This document shows positions 44,188 to 51,205 of a stretch of DNA of 64,000 nt, one piece after another (the stretch's first letter is position 1; the number at the start of each line of letters is the position of its first letter). Position numbers and translations under genes: made by a program. The stretch spans positions 1 through 64,000 of the forward strand of contig JAPLDQ010000019.1 of NCBI GenBank assembly GCA_026391675.1. The letters run 5' to 3'. Origin of the DNA: Bacteroidota bacterium (GTDB lineage: Bacteria > Bacteroidota > Bacteroidia > Bacteroidales > JACABE01). The notes below the pieces were generated by a model. The model was not told the origin of the DNA and did not search any database. It worked only from the letters and a program-made list of their open reading frames with translations.

Positions 44188-45459
44188 ATGCTTAAAAAAA
44201 TATTTGAAAAAAAAGAAATGGAAAAGAAGGACACCATCCTTGAATTGAAAGACGGTACACAAATGGACTTCGATATTTTTTGGTTACAACGTGAATTAGA
44301 ATTCCAACACCAAAATGACAAGTTTCAATTTAGGACAAATGAAAATCATTCACTCAAATTTGGCGAGTTGATTAATTCACTTTTTGACATTAGAAAAGAA
44401 GAATTATCCGTCTTATCAATTAATGATGGTAGTTTAATAACCATAGAAGGAGAGCAAAATATTTGGGATTATGAATTTTTACAACATTATAAGAGAAATA
44501 ATAACGGTGAGTATAGTTATTACAGAGAAGGTTGCAGTAAACTTTCAAACCAAATAGTTCTAACTTTAGCGTATAAGACTTTTGAAAAATCAAAATCTGA
44601 CAATGACAAATCAATCAGTAAGAAAGACGCAATTCTTATAGTGCACTTACAATATCCTGAAGGGTTAAAAGACAAAGTGTTTTATGTTCAAACCACCTTT
44701 TGTCTTCCGACAGTTATGCTGGAAAGAAGCAAAAAAGGTATTAATCCACAACCTCAAACTTTATCCATACTAATTGGCATTGACTTTAGACCCAATGCAG
44801 AAACTACTCAAGAATTTTTCAGTGTTTTCAACTCAGCAAAGGAAAAACTAAATTCAAATAGAACAAATGAATTGAATTATTTAGAAACCGAGCTTTTAGA
44901 AGTCCTTTTTCACCCAAAAATTGCAAAAGAATTTTATTTTGGTAAAAAGGTAATGACTGAAAATAGGTTTTGGGATGCAATAGAGTATTTCAATAACGCT
45001 TTTAAGGCATTACAACATAAATGGTGGGAGGACCAGCTTTCAGATGAAGAATTTCAAACTTTAATAGAATCCTCATTTTTGATTGGTTATTGCTATTACG
45101 AGTTAGGTTTATTTGATAAATCATATAAGTATTTAGAGTTTTCAGCAAAAAACAGCAAGAATGGTTATAAATATCAATCGGAATATATTAACTGCCTTAT
45201 TGCTCTTAAAGACATACGTTCGTTAATGCTTATTGACCACAACTTAGAATTACTAACAAAAAAGAGCGAAGACAATCGAACCAGTGACGATTATGAATTT
45301 TTTATGTTTCTCCTACGTAGAAAAGCATATTGTATGATAGAGTTAAAACAATATGACACAGCGGACGAAATTTTGAAACATATTCTAAAAAAGGACCCTG
45401 AAAATGAATTTGCAAAACAAGAAATAGAATACATTATACAATTGAAAAACAATGAATAA
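44188..45459 (+). CDS. TPR-containing protein of unknown function
   Basis: A 423-residue soluble protein. Residues 1-240 are mixed alpha/beta and not recognised. Residues about 250-420 contain TPR-like units (NRFWDAIEYFNNAFKAL, FDKSYKYLEFSAKN, QYDTADEILKHILKKDPENE). Its base composition differs visibly from the neighbouring late genes. It carries its own promoter candidate and is flanked by 22-bp direct repeats, so it looks like a separately acquired cargo gene, possibly a defence or stress protein. Confidence 0.7.
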   Translation: MLKKIFEKKEMEKKDTILELKDGTQMDFDIFWLQRELEFQHQNDKFQFRTNENHSLKFGELINSLFDIRKEELSVLSINDGSLITIEGEQNIWDYEFLQHYKRNNNGEYSYYREGCSKLSNQIVLTLAYKTFEKSKSDNDKSISKKDAILIVHLQYPEGLKDKVFYVQTTFCLPTVMLERSKKGINPQPQTLSILIGIDFRPNAETTQEFFSVFNSAKEKLNSNRTNELNYLETELLEVLFHPKIAKEFYFGKKVMTENRFWDAIEYFNNAFKALQHKWWEDQLSDEEFQTLIESSFLIGYCYYELGLFDKSYKYLEFSAKNSKNGYKYQSEYINCLIALKDIRSLMLIDHNLELLTKKSEDNRTSDDYEFFMFLLRRKAYCMIELKQYDTADEILKHILKKDPENEFAKQEIEYIIQLKNNE

Positions 45460-45554
45460 GTTTTTCAAACAGCCGTTTTCAGCCATTGAGCAGTAACACC
45501 CCCCTATTATCACCAAATTTTAGTAACTATTAATTTAAATCCTTACGCTTCTTT

Positions 45555-45576
45555 AAAGAGCTAGTCTATTTAAACA
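45555..45576 (+). repeat. 22-bp direct repeat, right copy (AAAGAGCTAGTCTATTTAAA)
   Basis: Matches 43992-44013 with one difference; flanks the TPR-like cargo gene. Confidence 0.7.
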
Positions 45577-45936
45577 AAGGACTGCATATTTGTCAATTCA
45601 TCAAAACTAAAAACCTGCCCTCGCGCTAAATAAATAAAAATACCCTATTCTAATGGAATAGCACATTATGATTTTTTATTGCTTCAATCGTTTCACGAAC
45701 TGCTCCCCCGTTCCGCTTCGCTGCACTATGTTCGCAGCGTTACGCTCTTTTCACAAAAAAAATCATAAAGAGCTATGAATTTTTTCTTTTTTTAAGGTAA
45801 TTTTATTTCTTTTTAGGCACATATATTTTTAGTTTTCCGAATGTTACCAATCATTAGTTAATTTAGTTATTTTAAAAAACATAAAGTCATATTTATTTTT
45901 AAAATGCTAATAAAAAAAATTATTAAATATGCAAGT

Positions 45937-46032
45937 GGTTGTAAAATTTTACAAGGGGGTTGTAATGGGGTTGTAATCCATAACAATCTTATTTTTAAAT
46001 TTTTATATTTATTTTTTACAAGGGGGTTGTAA
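45937..46032 (+). promoter_or_regulatory. Four GGTTGTAA iterons and a 16-bp palindrome
   Basis: GGTTGTAA starts at 45937, 45958, 45969 and 46025 (steps of 21, 11 and 56 bp, close to whole helical turns). The first is part of a perfect palindrome TTGTAAAATTTTACAA (45939-45954). The group lies upstream of the alpha-CTD-like gene and may be a multi-site operator. Confidence 0.5.
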
Positions 46033-46078
46033 TTTATTTAGAAAAGGAATGCAATTAATAATATTTTTCTGCAGTCGC

Positions 46079-46106
46079 TTTGAATATAAATATTAATGTA
46101 TATTTG
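46079..46106 (+). promoter_or_regulatory. Cassette promoter P1 (TTTG-N16-TATATTTG)
   Basis: TTTG at 46079-46082 and TATATTTG at 46099-46106 precede the alpha-CTD-like gene. The same sequence block, including the gene's first codons, recurs at 46743-46819 before the FGE-like gene. Confidence 0.55.
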
Positions 46107-46130
46107 TATTCACATCAATTGAAAGCATTT

Positions 46131-46451
46131 ATGAGCATCAATAAAATAAAAGAAATGATAGATTCTTTATCAGAATCAGAATTTATTCAGATAAAGGAAT
46201 TTATAATTAGAAAAAAAACTACAAATAATCCAATTACTATTCAGGAACTCATCAATGACAAGAATTTTGATTTTTCGGTTAGGGTTAAAAAACTACTGAA
46301 CTTTGCAATAAAGGATTATAAATATGTTGCAGAACTAAATTTCAGGGATTTGAGAAGTAAGAGGTATGATAATATTGGTGTTAAAACATTATTGGAATTA
46401 GCTGGGGAATTAAGAGATAAAAACATGCATGAGTATTATTGTAATTATTAA
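46131..46451 (+). CDS. Stand-alone RNA polymerase alpha-CTD-like protein
   Basis: 106 residues from the ATG at 46131 (MSINKIKEMIDSLSESEF); the track start 17 codons earlier lies on the promoter. Residues about 45-100 resemble the C-terminal domain of RpoA: FSVRVKKLLNFAIKDYKYVAEL then a helix and YDNIGVKTLLELAGEL, corresponding to LSVRxxNxLxxxxIxxxxDL and NxGxKSLxEI. A free alpha-CTD could bind UP-element DNA or sigma region 4 and redirect transcription. Its start is duplicated before the next gene. Confidence 0.68.
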   Translation: MSINKIKEMIDSLSESEFIQIKEFIIRKKTTNNPITIQELINDKNFDFSVRVKKLLNFAIKDYKYVAELNFRDLRSKRYDNIGVKTLLELAGELRDKNMHEYYCNY

Positions 46452-46484
46452 TAATACTGTTAGTTGTTTGACCCATTTTATATA

Positions 46485-46729
46485 GAATCATTAAGCCTAA
46501 TCATCCGAACCAGACGATTAGGCTTTTTCTTTCCCCGACCGATGGGTGTGAAAAACACCCACCGGTCTTATTAGATCATTCAACCTATCATATAATAAAT
46601 ATAAAGCTTATTTAAGCTAATTATATGATAGGTTAAGCGGTAAGCCTAATAAGTCTGAGACAGACACATTAGGCTTGTTGTTTTTAGAATGAAGCGTGTG
46701 AGACACACCCATCATTCTTATAATTGTAT
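46485..46729. repeat. Structured repeat R1 (five hairpins), left copy
   Basis: About 245 bp, roughly 95 percent identical to R2 (47828-48070). Hairpins in order: AAGCCTAATC/GATTAGGCTT; ACCG..GGTGT/ACACC..CGGT; a long cruciform with AACCTATCATATAAT/ATTATATGATAGGTT arms; AAGCCTAAT..GTCTG/CAGAC..ATTAGGCTT; AATGA..GTGTG/CACAC..TCATT. The stems with T-runs could end the alpha-CTD-like transcript. R1 and R2 bracket the FGE-like gene. Confidence 0.8.
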
Positions 46730-46742
46730 TTTTTGGCCAGCG

Positions 46743-46770
46743 TTTTAAATATAAATTTAATGTATATTTG
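46743..46770 (+). promoter_or_regulatory. Cassette promoter P2 (TTTT-N16-TATATTTG)
   Basis: A near copy of P1 with the same 16-bp spacing, before the FGE-like gene. Confidence 0.5.
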
Positions 46771-46792
46771 TATCCATAACAACAGAAAAAAT

Positions 46793-46819
46793 GTGAGCAT
46801 TGAAAAATTAAAAGAATGA
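46793..46819 (+). pseudogene. Eight-codon remnant of the alpha-CTD-like gene start
   Basis: Reads GTG AGC ATT GAA AAA TTA AAA GAA TGA, which aligns with the first codons of the alpha-CTD-like gene (MSINKIKE versus (V)SIEKLKE). Its stop overlaps the ATG of the FGE-like gene, so it may now act as a leader peptide. Confidence 0.65.
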
Positions 46820-47670
46820 AAAACCTTATAGTAATTTTTGCCACAATATTTATTACATTTATTTCTTTTGCTCAAAAGCCCAGCATCGAATGGATAACTA
46901 TTCCGGCAGGGACTTTTAACATGGGGAGTCCTGTAGATGAAGCAGACAGAGTTGATGATGAAACTCAGCATCAGGTATCACTAAGTTCATTTAAAATGAG
47001 TAAGTACGAGATTACAGTTGGGCAGTTTAAAGCGTTTATTGAAGCAACTGCATACGTTACAGATGCTGATAAAGGGAAAGATAGTTTGAAGGGAAGCTAT
47101 GTACAAATTGGAGGAAAATGGGTGTTAAAAGCTGGAGTGAATTGGAAATATGATGTAAAAGGAAACTTGCGTCCTATTTCGGAATACAATCATCCTGTTA
47201 TCCATGTCAGTTGGAACGATGCAAAGGCCTTTGCTGATTGGATGGGCTGCCGTTTGCCTACTGAAGCTGAATGGGAGTATGCCTGTCGTGCAGGTACAAC
47301 AACGGTGTTTAATACAGGCGACAATCTGAGTTCTTCCCAAGCAAATTATGATGGTAATTTCCCTTACAACAACAATTTAAAGGGTGAATCCAGAGGAAAA
47401 ACAATGCCGGTAGGCAGTTTTAAATCCAATGCCTGGGGTTTGTATGACATGCATGGCAACGTTGCGGAGTGGTGTAGCGATTGGTATGGTGTATATCCAG
47501 CAGAGGAATTAAATCCGAAAGGTTATGTTTCAGGTTTATTGCGCGTAGGACGTGGTGGTGGCTGGGGTAACGAAGCAAATATTTGCAGGTCAGCACGCCG
47601 AGATGCAGCTAACCCTGGCGACAGAGCTGGTAACTTGGGTTTCCGCATTGTTTCGGACATTAAATATTAA
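46816..47670 (+). CDS. Exported formylglycine-generating-enzyme-like (FGE/SUMF1) protein
   Basis: 284 residues with a signal peptide (about 1-19, MKNLIVIFATIFITFISFA). The body is an FGE-sulfatase fold: TIPAGTFNMGSP, KYEITVGQFKAFIEAT, HPVIHVSWNDAKAFADWMG, RLPTEAEWEYACRAGT, NAWGLYDMHGNVAEWCSDWYG, and the end RVGRGGGWGNEANICRSARR with GFRIV. It keeps the fold; whether it is enzymatic is unclear, as many such exported proteins bind ligands. Related folds are targets of diversity-generating retroelements, but no reverse transcriptase is present here. It starts on an ATGA overlap with the remnant leader and lies between repeats R1 and R2. Confidence 0.85.
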   Translation: MKNLIVIFATIFITFISFAQKPSIEWITIPAGTFNMGSPVDEADRVDDETQHQVSLSSFKMSKYEITVGQFKAFIEATAYVTDADKGKDSLKGSYVQIGGKWVLKAGVNWKYDVKGNLRPISEYNHPVIHVSWNDAKAFADWMGCRLPTEAEWEYACRAGTTTVFNTGDNLSSSQANYDGNFPYNNNLKGESRGKTMPVGSFKSNAWGLYDMHGNVAEWCSDWYGVYPAEELNPKGYVSGLLRVGRGGGWGNEANICRSARRDAANPGDRAGNLGFRIVSDIKY

Positions 47671-47710
47671 ATTATATTTTTCTGACTTTTTAAGAGTTTA
47701 CTAAATTTGG

Positions 47711-47788
47711 TAAGCCTAATAAGTCTGAAACAGACCCATTAGGCGTTATTAATTGGTATGATAAGTGTGAAACACACCCATCATTATT
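47711..47788. repeat. Partial hairpin pair of the R1/R2 family
   Basis: AAGCCTAATAAGTCTGAAAC and the matching ATTAGGC arm, then ATGATAAGTGTGAAACACAC with its TCAT arm: the last two hairpins of R1, in diverged form, directly after the FGE-like gene. Confidence 0.7.
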
Positions 47789-47827
47789 AAATTTATTACA
47801 ATAGCAATTGAAATAAAATTCTAAATT

Positions 47828-48070
47828 GAATCATTAAGCCTAATCATCCGAACCAGACGATTAGGCTTTTCCTTTTCCCAACCGATGGGTGTAAAAAACA
47901 CCCACCGGTCTTATTAGATCATTCAACCTATCATATAATAAATATAAAGCTTATTTAAGCTAATTATATGATAGATTAAGCAGTAAGCCTAATAAGTCTG
48001 AAACAGACACATTAGGCTTGTTGTTTTCAGCATGAAGCGTGTGAGACACACCCATCATTCTTATGATTAT
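47828..48070. repeat. Structured repeat R2 (five hairpins), right copy
   Basis: About 243 bp with the same five hairpins as R1 (46485-46729) and about a dozen differences, most in loops or next to stems. Confidence 0.8.
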
Positions 48071-48329
48071 ATTGAAGCTTTAGACATATAGGACTGCTTC
48101 ATTCTTTAATGAATCGGTATGCAGTCCAATAACATTAGAAATATTAGTTCATCATCGTTATTTTCATCTTATATTTCATCTGAATTAATCGGTATAAATT
48201 CCTGCGGAATTTATGTATTTAGGACTGCCCGCAGGGTAGTCAGGGGGTCGGCGGTGCGGTCATATTTCCTGTATTTCGTCGCCCTTTTCATCGTTTCCCG
48301 AGAGGGCGGGTCGGGGTCTTCGACGAGTC

Positions 48330-48362
48330 AAAACAATGATTTGAAAAAAATCATTGTTTTAT
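48330..48362. terminator. 13-bp stem hairpin (AAAACAATGATTT)
   Basis: Perfect arms at 48330-48342 and 48348-48360 with a 5-nt loop and a T-rich end; can work in both directions. It borders the GC-rich patch. Confidence 0.6.
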
Positions 48363-48513
48363 TATCTATTATTCTGAATGTTACGAAAAAATAAGCTGGA
48401 ATTTCTCTTATTTAGAATGTGTATAAATTTTATAATTATTCATAACTTATTGATTTATAATTAATTAAAAGTGTTAAAAATGCGTATTTAACTGAAAATA
48501 AGTGCTTTAAAAC

Positions 48514-48544
48514 TTGCATTCTGCTGTTTTATTTTGTATCTTTG
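48514..48544 (+). promoter_or_regulatory. Promoter TTG-N20-TATCTTTG for the small-gene cluster
   Basis: TTG at 48514-48516 and TATCTTTG at 48537-48544 match the Bacteroidota consensus, 49 bp before the ATG at 48593. Confidence 0.55.
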
Positions 48545-48592
48545 TTATGAAAAGTAATTCAAGTATTTATTAATCAAACACTTAAAAACAAA

Positions 48593-49030
48593 ATGACGAA
48601 AGTAAAAGGCAACACCGCCTTAAAAAGTGAAGCATTTGAAAACAGCGAAAACGCTAAATTTTCAATTATTAAAAATGATGTTTCTGAAATCGAAATTTCT
48701 GAAACAGAAACTACCCAAGAACCTGGAGAACTAAAAAACGTTGAAATCTTTAAAAAAGCTTTGTCTATCCAGGAGATTAAAGACAAAGCCTGCAAATTGG
48801 TTGCCCTTGCAGATGCTCACAGCGACTTAGTGGAAAAAAGGAAAGAGTTTGAAGAATTTCAATTGTTACACGACAGCAAAAAGCCTGAAATCCGTTTAAC
48901 GGATGTTAATGGGCAGGTTGTAAAAACTTACAATCAAAATGTTGTTGAACAGTTTTATGTTGTGCTTTTTAATGAGTATAACAAACAAATTGACAAATTA
49001 GAAAACGAATTAAACAACCTACTTTCCTAG
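48593..49030 (+). CDS. Coiled-coil protein of a plasmid-like gene cluster
   Basis: A 145-residue acidic protein; the N-terminal 60 residues are low-complexity (rich in Glu, Ser, Thr), then helices and a final coiled coil (NEYNKQIDKLENELNNLL). I do not recognise a function. Gene companions (ArdC-like, SymE-like) suggest a mobile-element module. Confidence 0.6.
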   Translation: MTKVKGNTALKSEAFENSENAKFSIIKNDVSEIEISETETTQEPGELKNVEIFKKALSIQEIKDKACKLVALADAHSDLVEKRKEFEEFQLLHDSKKPEIRLTDVNGQVVKTYNQNVVEQFYVVLFNEYNKQIDKLENELNNLLS

Positions 49031-49081
49031 TATTAACAGCCACGCCATCTTTAAAAATGGCGTGGCTTAATTTTAAAAGCT

Positions 49082-49498
49082 ATGACAACATTGAATAAAA
49101 AAGCAAGTGCAATTTTTATGGATATTGTAAAATTTTGCGATTCATCAGAAGAAGGACATGTAAAATTTAAAAAAGATAACGGTTTTATGCCCTTGAGCGT
49201 TGAATTATTATATAAATCCAATGCTTATAATATGTATTCATTTGCGCATTATTACGAGCAAAACGGCGATTTAGTGCCCGACCCTGACATGTGTTTTTTA
49301 CAGAACAGAGAAAACCCAAGTTTAATTTATCCTGCAACATTTCAAAATGCTATTGCTTACACCGAAGCAGCGGAAATTGATGAAACTGGAAATGCAATTG
49401 TTTTAAATGCCAGACAAATGAAGGATTTAGCAAGTTTTGCAAATATTTGGATGTTAAATATTTACGAACAGCAAATTAAGGGAGGGGCAACAGTATGA
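49082..49498 (+). CDS. DUF6908-like small protein
   Basis: A 138-residue protein. SFAHYYEQNGDLVPDPDMCF resembles the HYxEQNGDLMxDPEM block of DUF6908 proteins found on Bacteroidota plasmids and integrative elements. The function is unknown. Its stop overlaps the next start by 4 bp (ATGA), so translation is coupled to the ArdC-like protein. Confidence 0.6.
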   Translation: MTTLNKKASAIFMDIVKFCDSSEEGHVKFKKDNGFMPLSVELLYKSNAYNMYSFAHYYEQNGDLVPDPDMCFLQNRENPSLIYPATFQNAIAYTEAAEIDETGNAIVLNARQMKDLASFANIWMLNIYEQQIKGGATV

Positions 49499-49824
49499 CA
49501 GAAGCAATGAAAGAAAAACGTAAAAAATTACAAGCCTTGAGTTTATTGGCTAAAGCATTGGTTGAACGTGGCAGGGTGGAAAGCATTAACGAAGGTTTGA
49601 AATTTTTATACAAATCAGACGGACACGAAGATTTAAAGACCTTTAAACAATGGAAAGAGAGCGGACAAACCGTTAAAAAAGGCGAAAAAGGTTTAATGCT
49701 CTGGGCAAAGCCTTTGCACGTTTTAAGAGAAGAACCAAAGGAAGAGGGCGAAAACTCATATTTTCCTGTAATGTATGTCTTTAGTAAAAAACAAGTTGAA
49801 CCAATCAAAACACTAGCAGCATGA
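49495..49824 (+). CDS. ArdC N-terminal-like ssDNA-binding protein
   Basis: A 109-residue protein. DLKTFKQWKESGQTVKKGEKGLMLWAKP matches the core of the ArdC N-terminal (DUF1738-like) single-stranded DNA-binding domain; the metalloprotease half of ArdC is missing. ArdC-type proteins protect incoming DNA from restriction. It overlaps both neighbours by 4 bp. An antirestriction role is inferred from the family. Confidence 0.72.
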   Translation: MTEAMKEKRKKLQALSLLAKALVERGRVESINEGLKFLYKSDGHEDLKTFKQWKESGQTVKKGEKGLMLWAKPLHVLREEPKEEGENSYFPVMYVFSKKQVEPIKTLAA

Positions 49825-50087
49825 CAACAAAAACAACCATAAGCAGAAGAGTAGAAAAAAGAGGAGGAAATTTGATAAAACCCTCTTATGTAGAAGTACC
49901 CACAATTTATTTTGGTGGGAAATATCTGAAAAAAGCAGGTTTTGAAATCGGAGAAAAATTAAACGTAGAAGTAACAGAGGGGGAAATTATTCTTAAAAGA
50001 CCAACCCCGGCACTTTTGAGGATGGTAGAAAAAAATCCTAATATTTTATTAATGATTGACACCTTACATCTAAAGCAAATAGCATAA
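49821..50087 (+). CDS. SymE-like toxin-family protein
   Basis: 88 residues. VPTIYFGGKYLKKAGFEIGEKLNVEVTEGEIILK fits the SymE/SpoVT-AbrB-like domain (xPxLxLxGKWLxxAGFxxGxxVxV...GxLxI). E. coli SymE is an SOS-induced toxin held down by antisense RNA SymR; many relatives are simply small DNA- or RNA-binding proteins. It is the last gene of the four-gene cluster and is followed by a strong hairpin. Confidence 0.75.
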   Translation: MTTKTTISRRVEKRGGNLIKPSYVEVPTIYFGGKYLKKAGFEIGEKLNVEVTEGEIILKRPTPALLRMVEKNPNILLMIDTLHLKQIA

Positions 50088-50098
50088 TTTAAAGAGCG

Positions 50099-50145
50099 AA
50101 TGAGTTTGTTAATATTTCTTTTTACTCAATATTAACAAACTCATT
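50099..50145. terminator. 18-bp perfect stem after the SymE-like gene
   Basis: AATGAGTTTGTTAATATT and its exact reverse complement with an 11-nt loop. It starts 12 bp after the stop codon. Confidence 0.65.
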
Positions 50146-50451
50146 TAATCGAAGTAACAGAGCTTTAAAAACGCCTATAGGAGGCATTTTTCGGCGGCCT
50201 CCGTCTGCGACGTCGGCGGTTAAGCGGTATTCTTCCAGAATGGGTTTTTACTGAAATTTTGCTTCATTTTTTTCTTTATTGCATAGCCTGAATTATTACG
50301 AAAGGGATTTCTATTGAATTCAGACTTCTTTTTATATTGTATTATGTTTGAAAAACCGAAATAAAATTTTTATGAGCTTCGCATGATGCGATTTTTGTTG
50401 TAATTTTGTGGGGTATTTGTTTGTTATTAGTTTAATAAATGAATTACTTTT

Positions 50452-50488
50452 CAAGGTCGGTAGCTGTATGGTTGCCGACTTTTTTTTG
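50452..50488 (+). terminator. Intrinsic terminator with T8 tract
   Basis: The stem AAGGTCGG / CCGACTTT (with one G-U) is followed by a run of eight T. No ORF lies close upstream on this strand, so it may end a long 3' UTR or a small RNA. Confidence 0.65.
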
Positions 50489-50536
50489 TTTATAAATAAT
50501 TTATTATTAACCATCGCTGAGAAGGTTTTTCATAAA

Positions 50537-51106
50537 TTAATTGCTTATTCTCCAACCATCATCAAATAATGTAAATGATTCTACTTGGTTTAATTCAGTA
50601 GAAGATTTTTCATTTAAATTACCAAATGGTGTAACATTAACTTTTTTAAGTGTATAAAGAACTCTTGCTTTTTTAGACTGTTCTTGAATTTCAATACCTG
50701 TAATCTCATCAAAATCAATCTCGTAAGCTTTTACAACATACTTTCTACCATATAAATCATCGGAATTATCTTGAATTTCATTAACAAAATATTTTTTCCC
50801 TTCCTCTGTTAACGAAACATCAATAAAATCCCAAGCGGCACCAACTGAAGGGATGTATTCGTTTACTTTCTTTTGAGTTACTAATCCCAATGAAACAAAA
50901 TTATTTAATTGCACCATTTCTGAACCACCAAAATATTCATACCTATGTCTCGCATCAATATTAATTGTTTTTAACAAAGGAAAATTATATTTTTGAATAA
51001 TCATTTGTTTCGCTTTATCTCTTGATAAATCTTTACTACATGAAGAAAGAAGAAAAAAAGAAATTGAAAATAAAAATACAATACTCAATTTTATTGTTGT
51101 TCTCAT
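50537..51106 (-). CDS. Lipoprotein of unknown function
   Basis: A 189-residue protein with a lipoprotein signal: hydrophobic core and lipobox LLSSC (Cys near 23), so it is membrane-anchored outside the cytoplasm. The rest is soluble and not recognised. The composition (LSRDKAKQMIIQKYNFP at the start of the mature part) suggests a small alpha/beta domain. It is the last of three minus-strand genes within the cargo region. Confidence 0.7.
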   Translation of the reverse strand: MRTTIKLSIVFLFSISFFLLSSCSKDLSRDKAKQMIIQKYNFPLLKTINIDARHRYEYFGGSEMVQLNNFVSLGLVTQKKVNEYIPSVGAAWDFIDVSLTEEGKKYFVNEIQDNSDDLYGRKYVVKAYEIDFDEITGIEIQEQSKKARVLYTLKKVNVTPFGNLNEKSSTELNQVESFTLFDDGWRISN

Positions 51107-51205
51107 AATATTTTTTTTAGATTAAACATTTTATTTTTTATCTGATAAAATAATGAATTATTATTACACATTTTATTGCCAACTAGGTCGTTATATGTTA
51201 TTTTA

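Larger units (their letters stand above)
45460..46130. other. Gene-free spacer with inverted and iterated repeats
   Basis: A 670-bp spacer. It contains the right copy of the 22-bp direct repeat (45555-45576), a 12-bp inverted repeat (TTATGATTTTTT / AAAAAATCATAA, 45666-45677 and 45757-45768) around a GC-richer stretch, and four GGTTGTAA repeats (45937-46032). The last part is the promoter of the alpha-CTD-like gene. Confidence 0.55.
47671..48592. other. Long gene-free spacer with hairpin repeats and GC-rich patch
   Basis: A 920-bp region. It holds a partial hairpin pair (47711-47788), repeat R2 (47828-48070), a hairpin GGACTGC/GCAGTCC (48091-48127), a clearly GC-richer patch (about 48218-48325) unlike its surroundings, a strong hairpin (48330-48360) and the promoter of the next gene. 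The ORF at 48119-48394 is not convincing. Confidence 0.6.
50088..50536. other. Gene-free spacer with several hairpins
   Basis: A 449-bp spacer. It contains an 18-bp perfect stem (50099-50145), a weaker GCCT/AGGC hairpin with T-run near 50170, a GC-rich patch (about 50192-50222), a hairpin CGCAT/ATGCG with a T-run (about 50382-50400), a TAATTTTG box (50401-50408) and a strong terminator (50452-50488). A small RNA between the last two is possible but not shown. Confidence 0.5.

Noticed and set aside
46578-46638. Integron attC-like site (ATTCAAC ... GTTAAGC around a cruciform)
   Set aside because: The ends fit the loose RYYYAAC/GTTRRRY pattern, but the arms are nearly perfectly symmetric, there is no integron integrase, and R2 breaks the right arm (GATTAAG). 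Too degenerate to claim.
46816-47670. Diversity-generating retroelement target
   Set aside because: The C-terminus of the FGE-like protein resembles known variable regions, but there is no reverse transcriptase, no Avd-like gene and no template repeat with A-specific changes in the window.
46485-48070. CRISPR array
   Set aside because: The repeats are long, hairpin-rich and only two or three in number, without regular spacers or cas genes.
48119-48394. 91-residue ORF on the plus strand
   Set aside because: It runs through a hairpin, a GC-rich patch and another hairpin, has low-complexity Ser stretches and no family-like sequence; I read it as a chance ORF.
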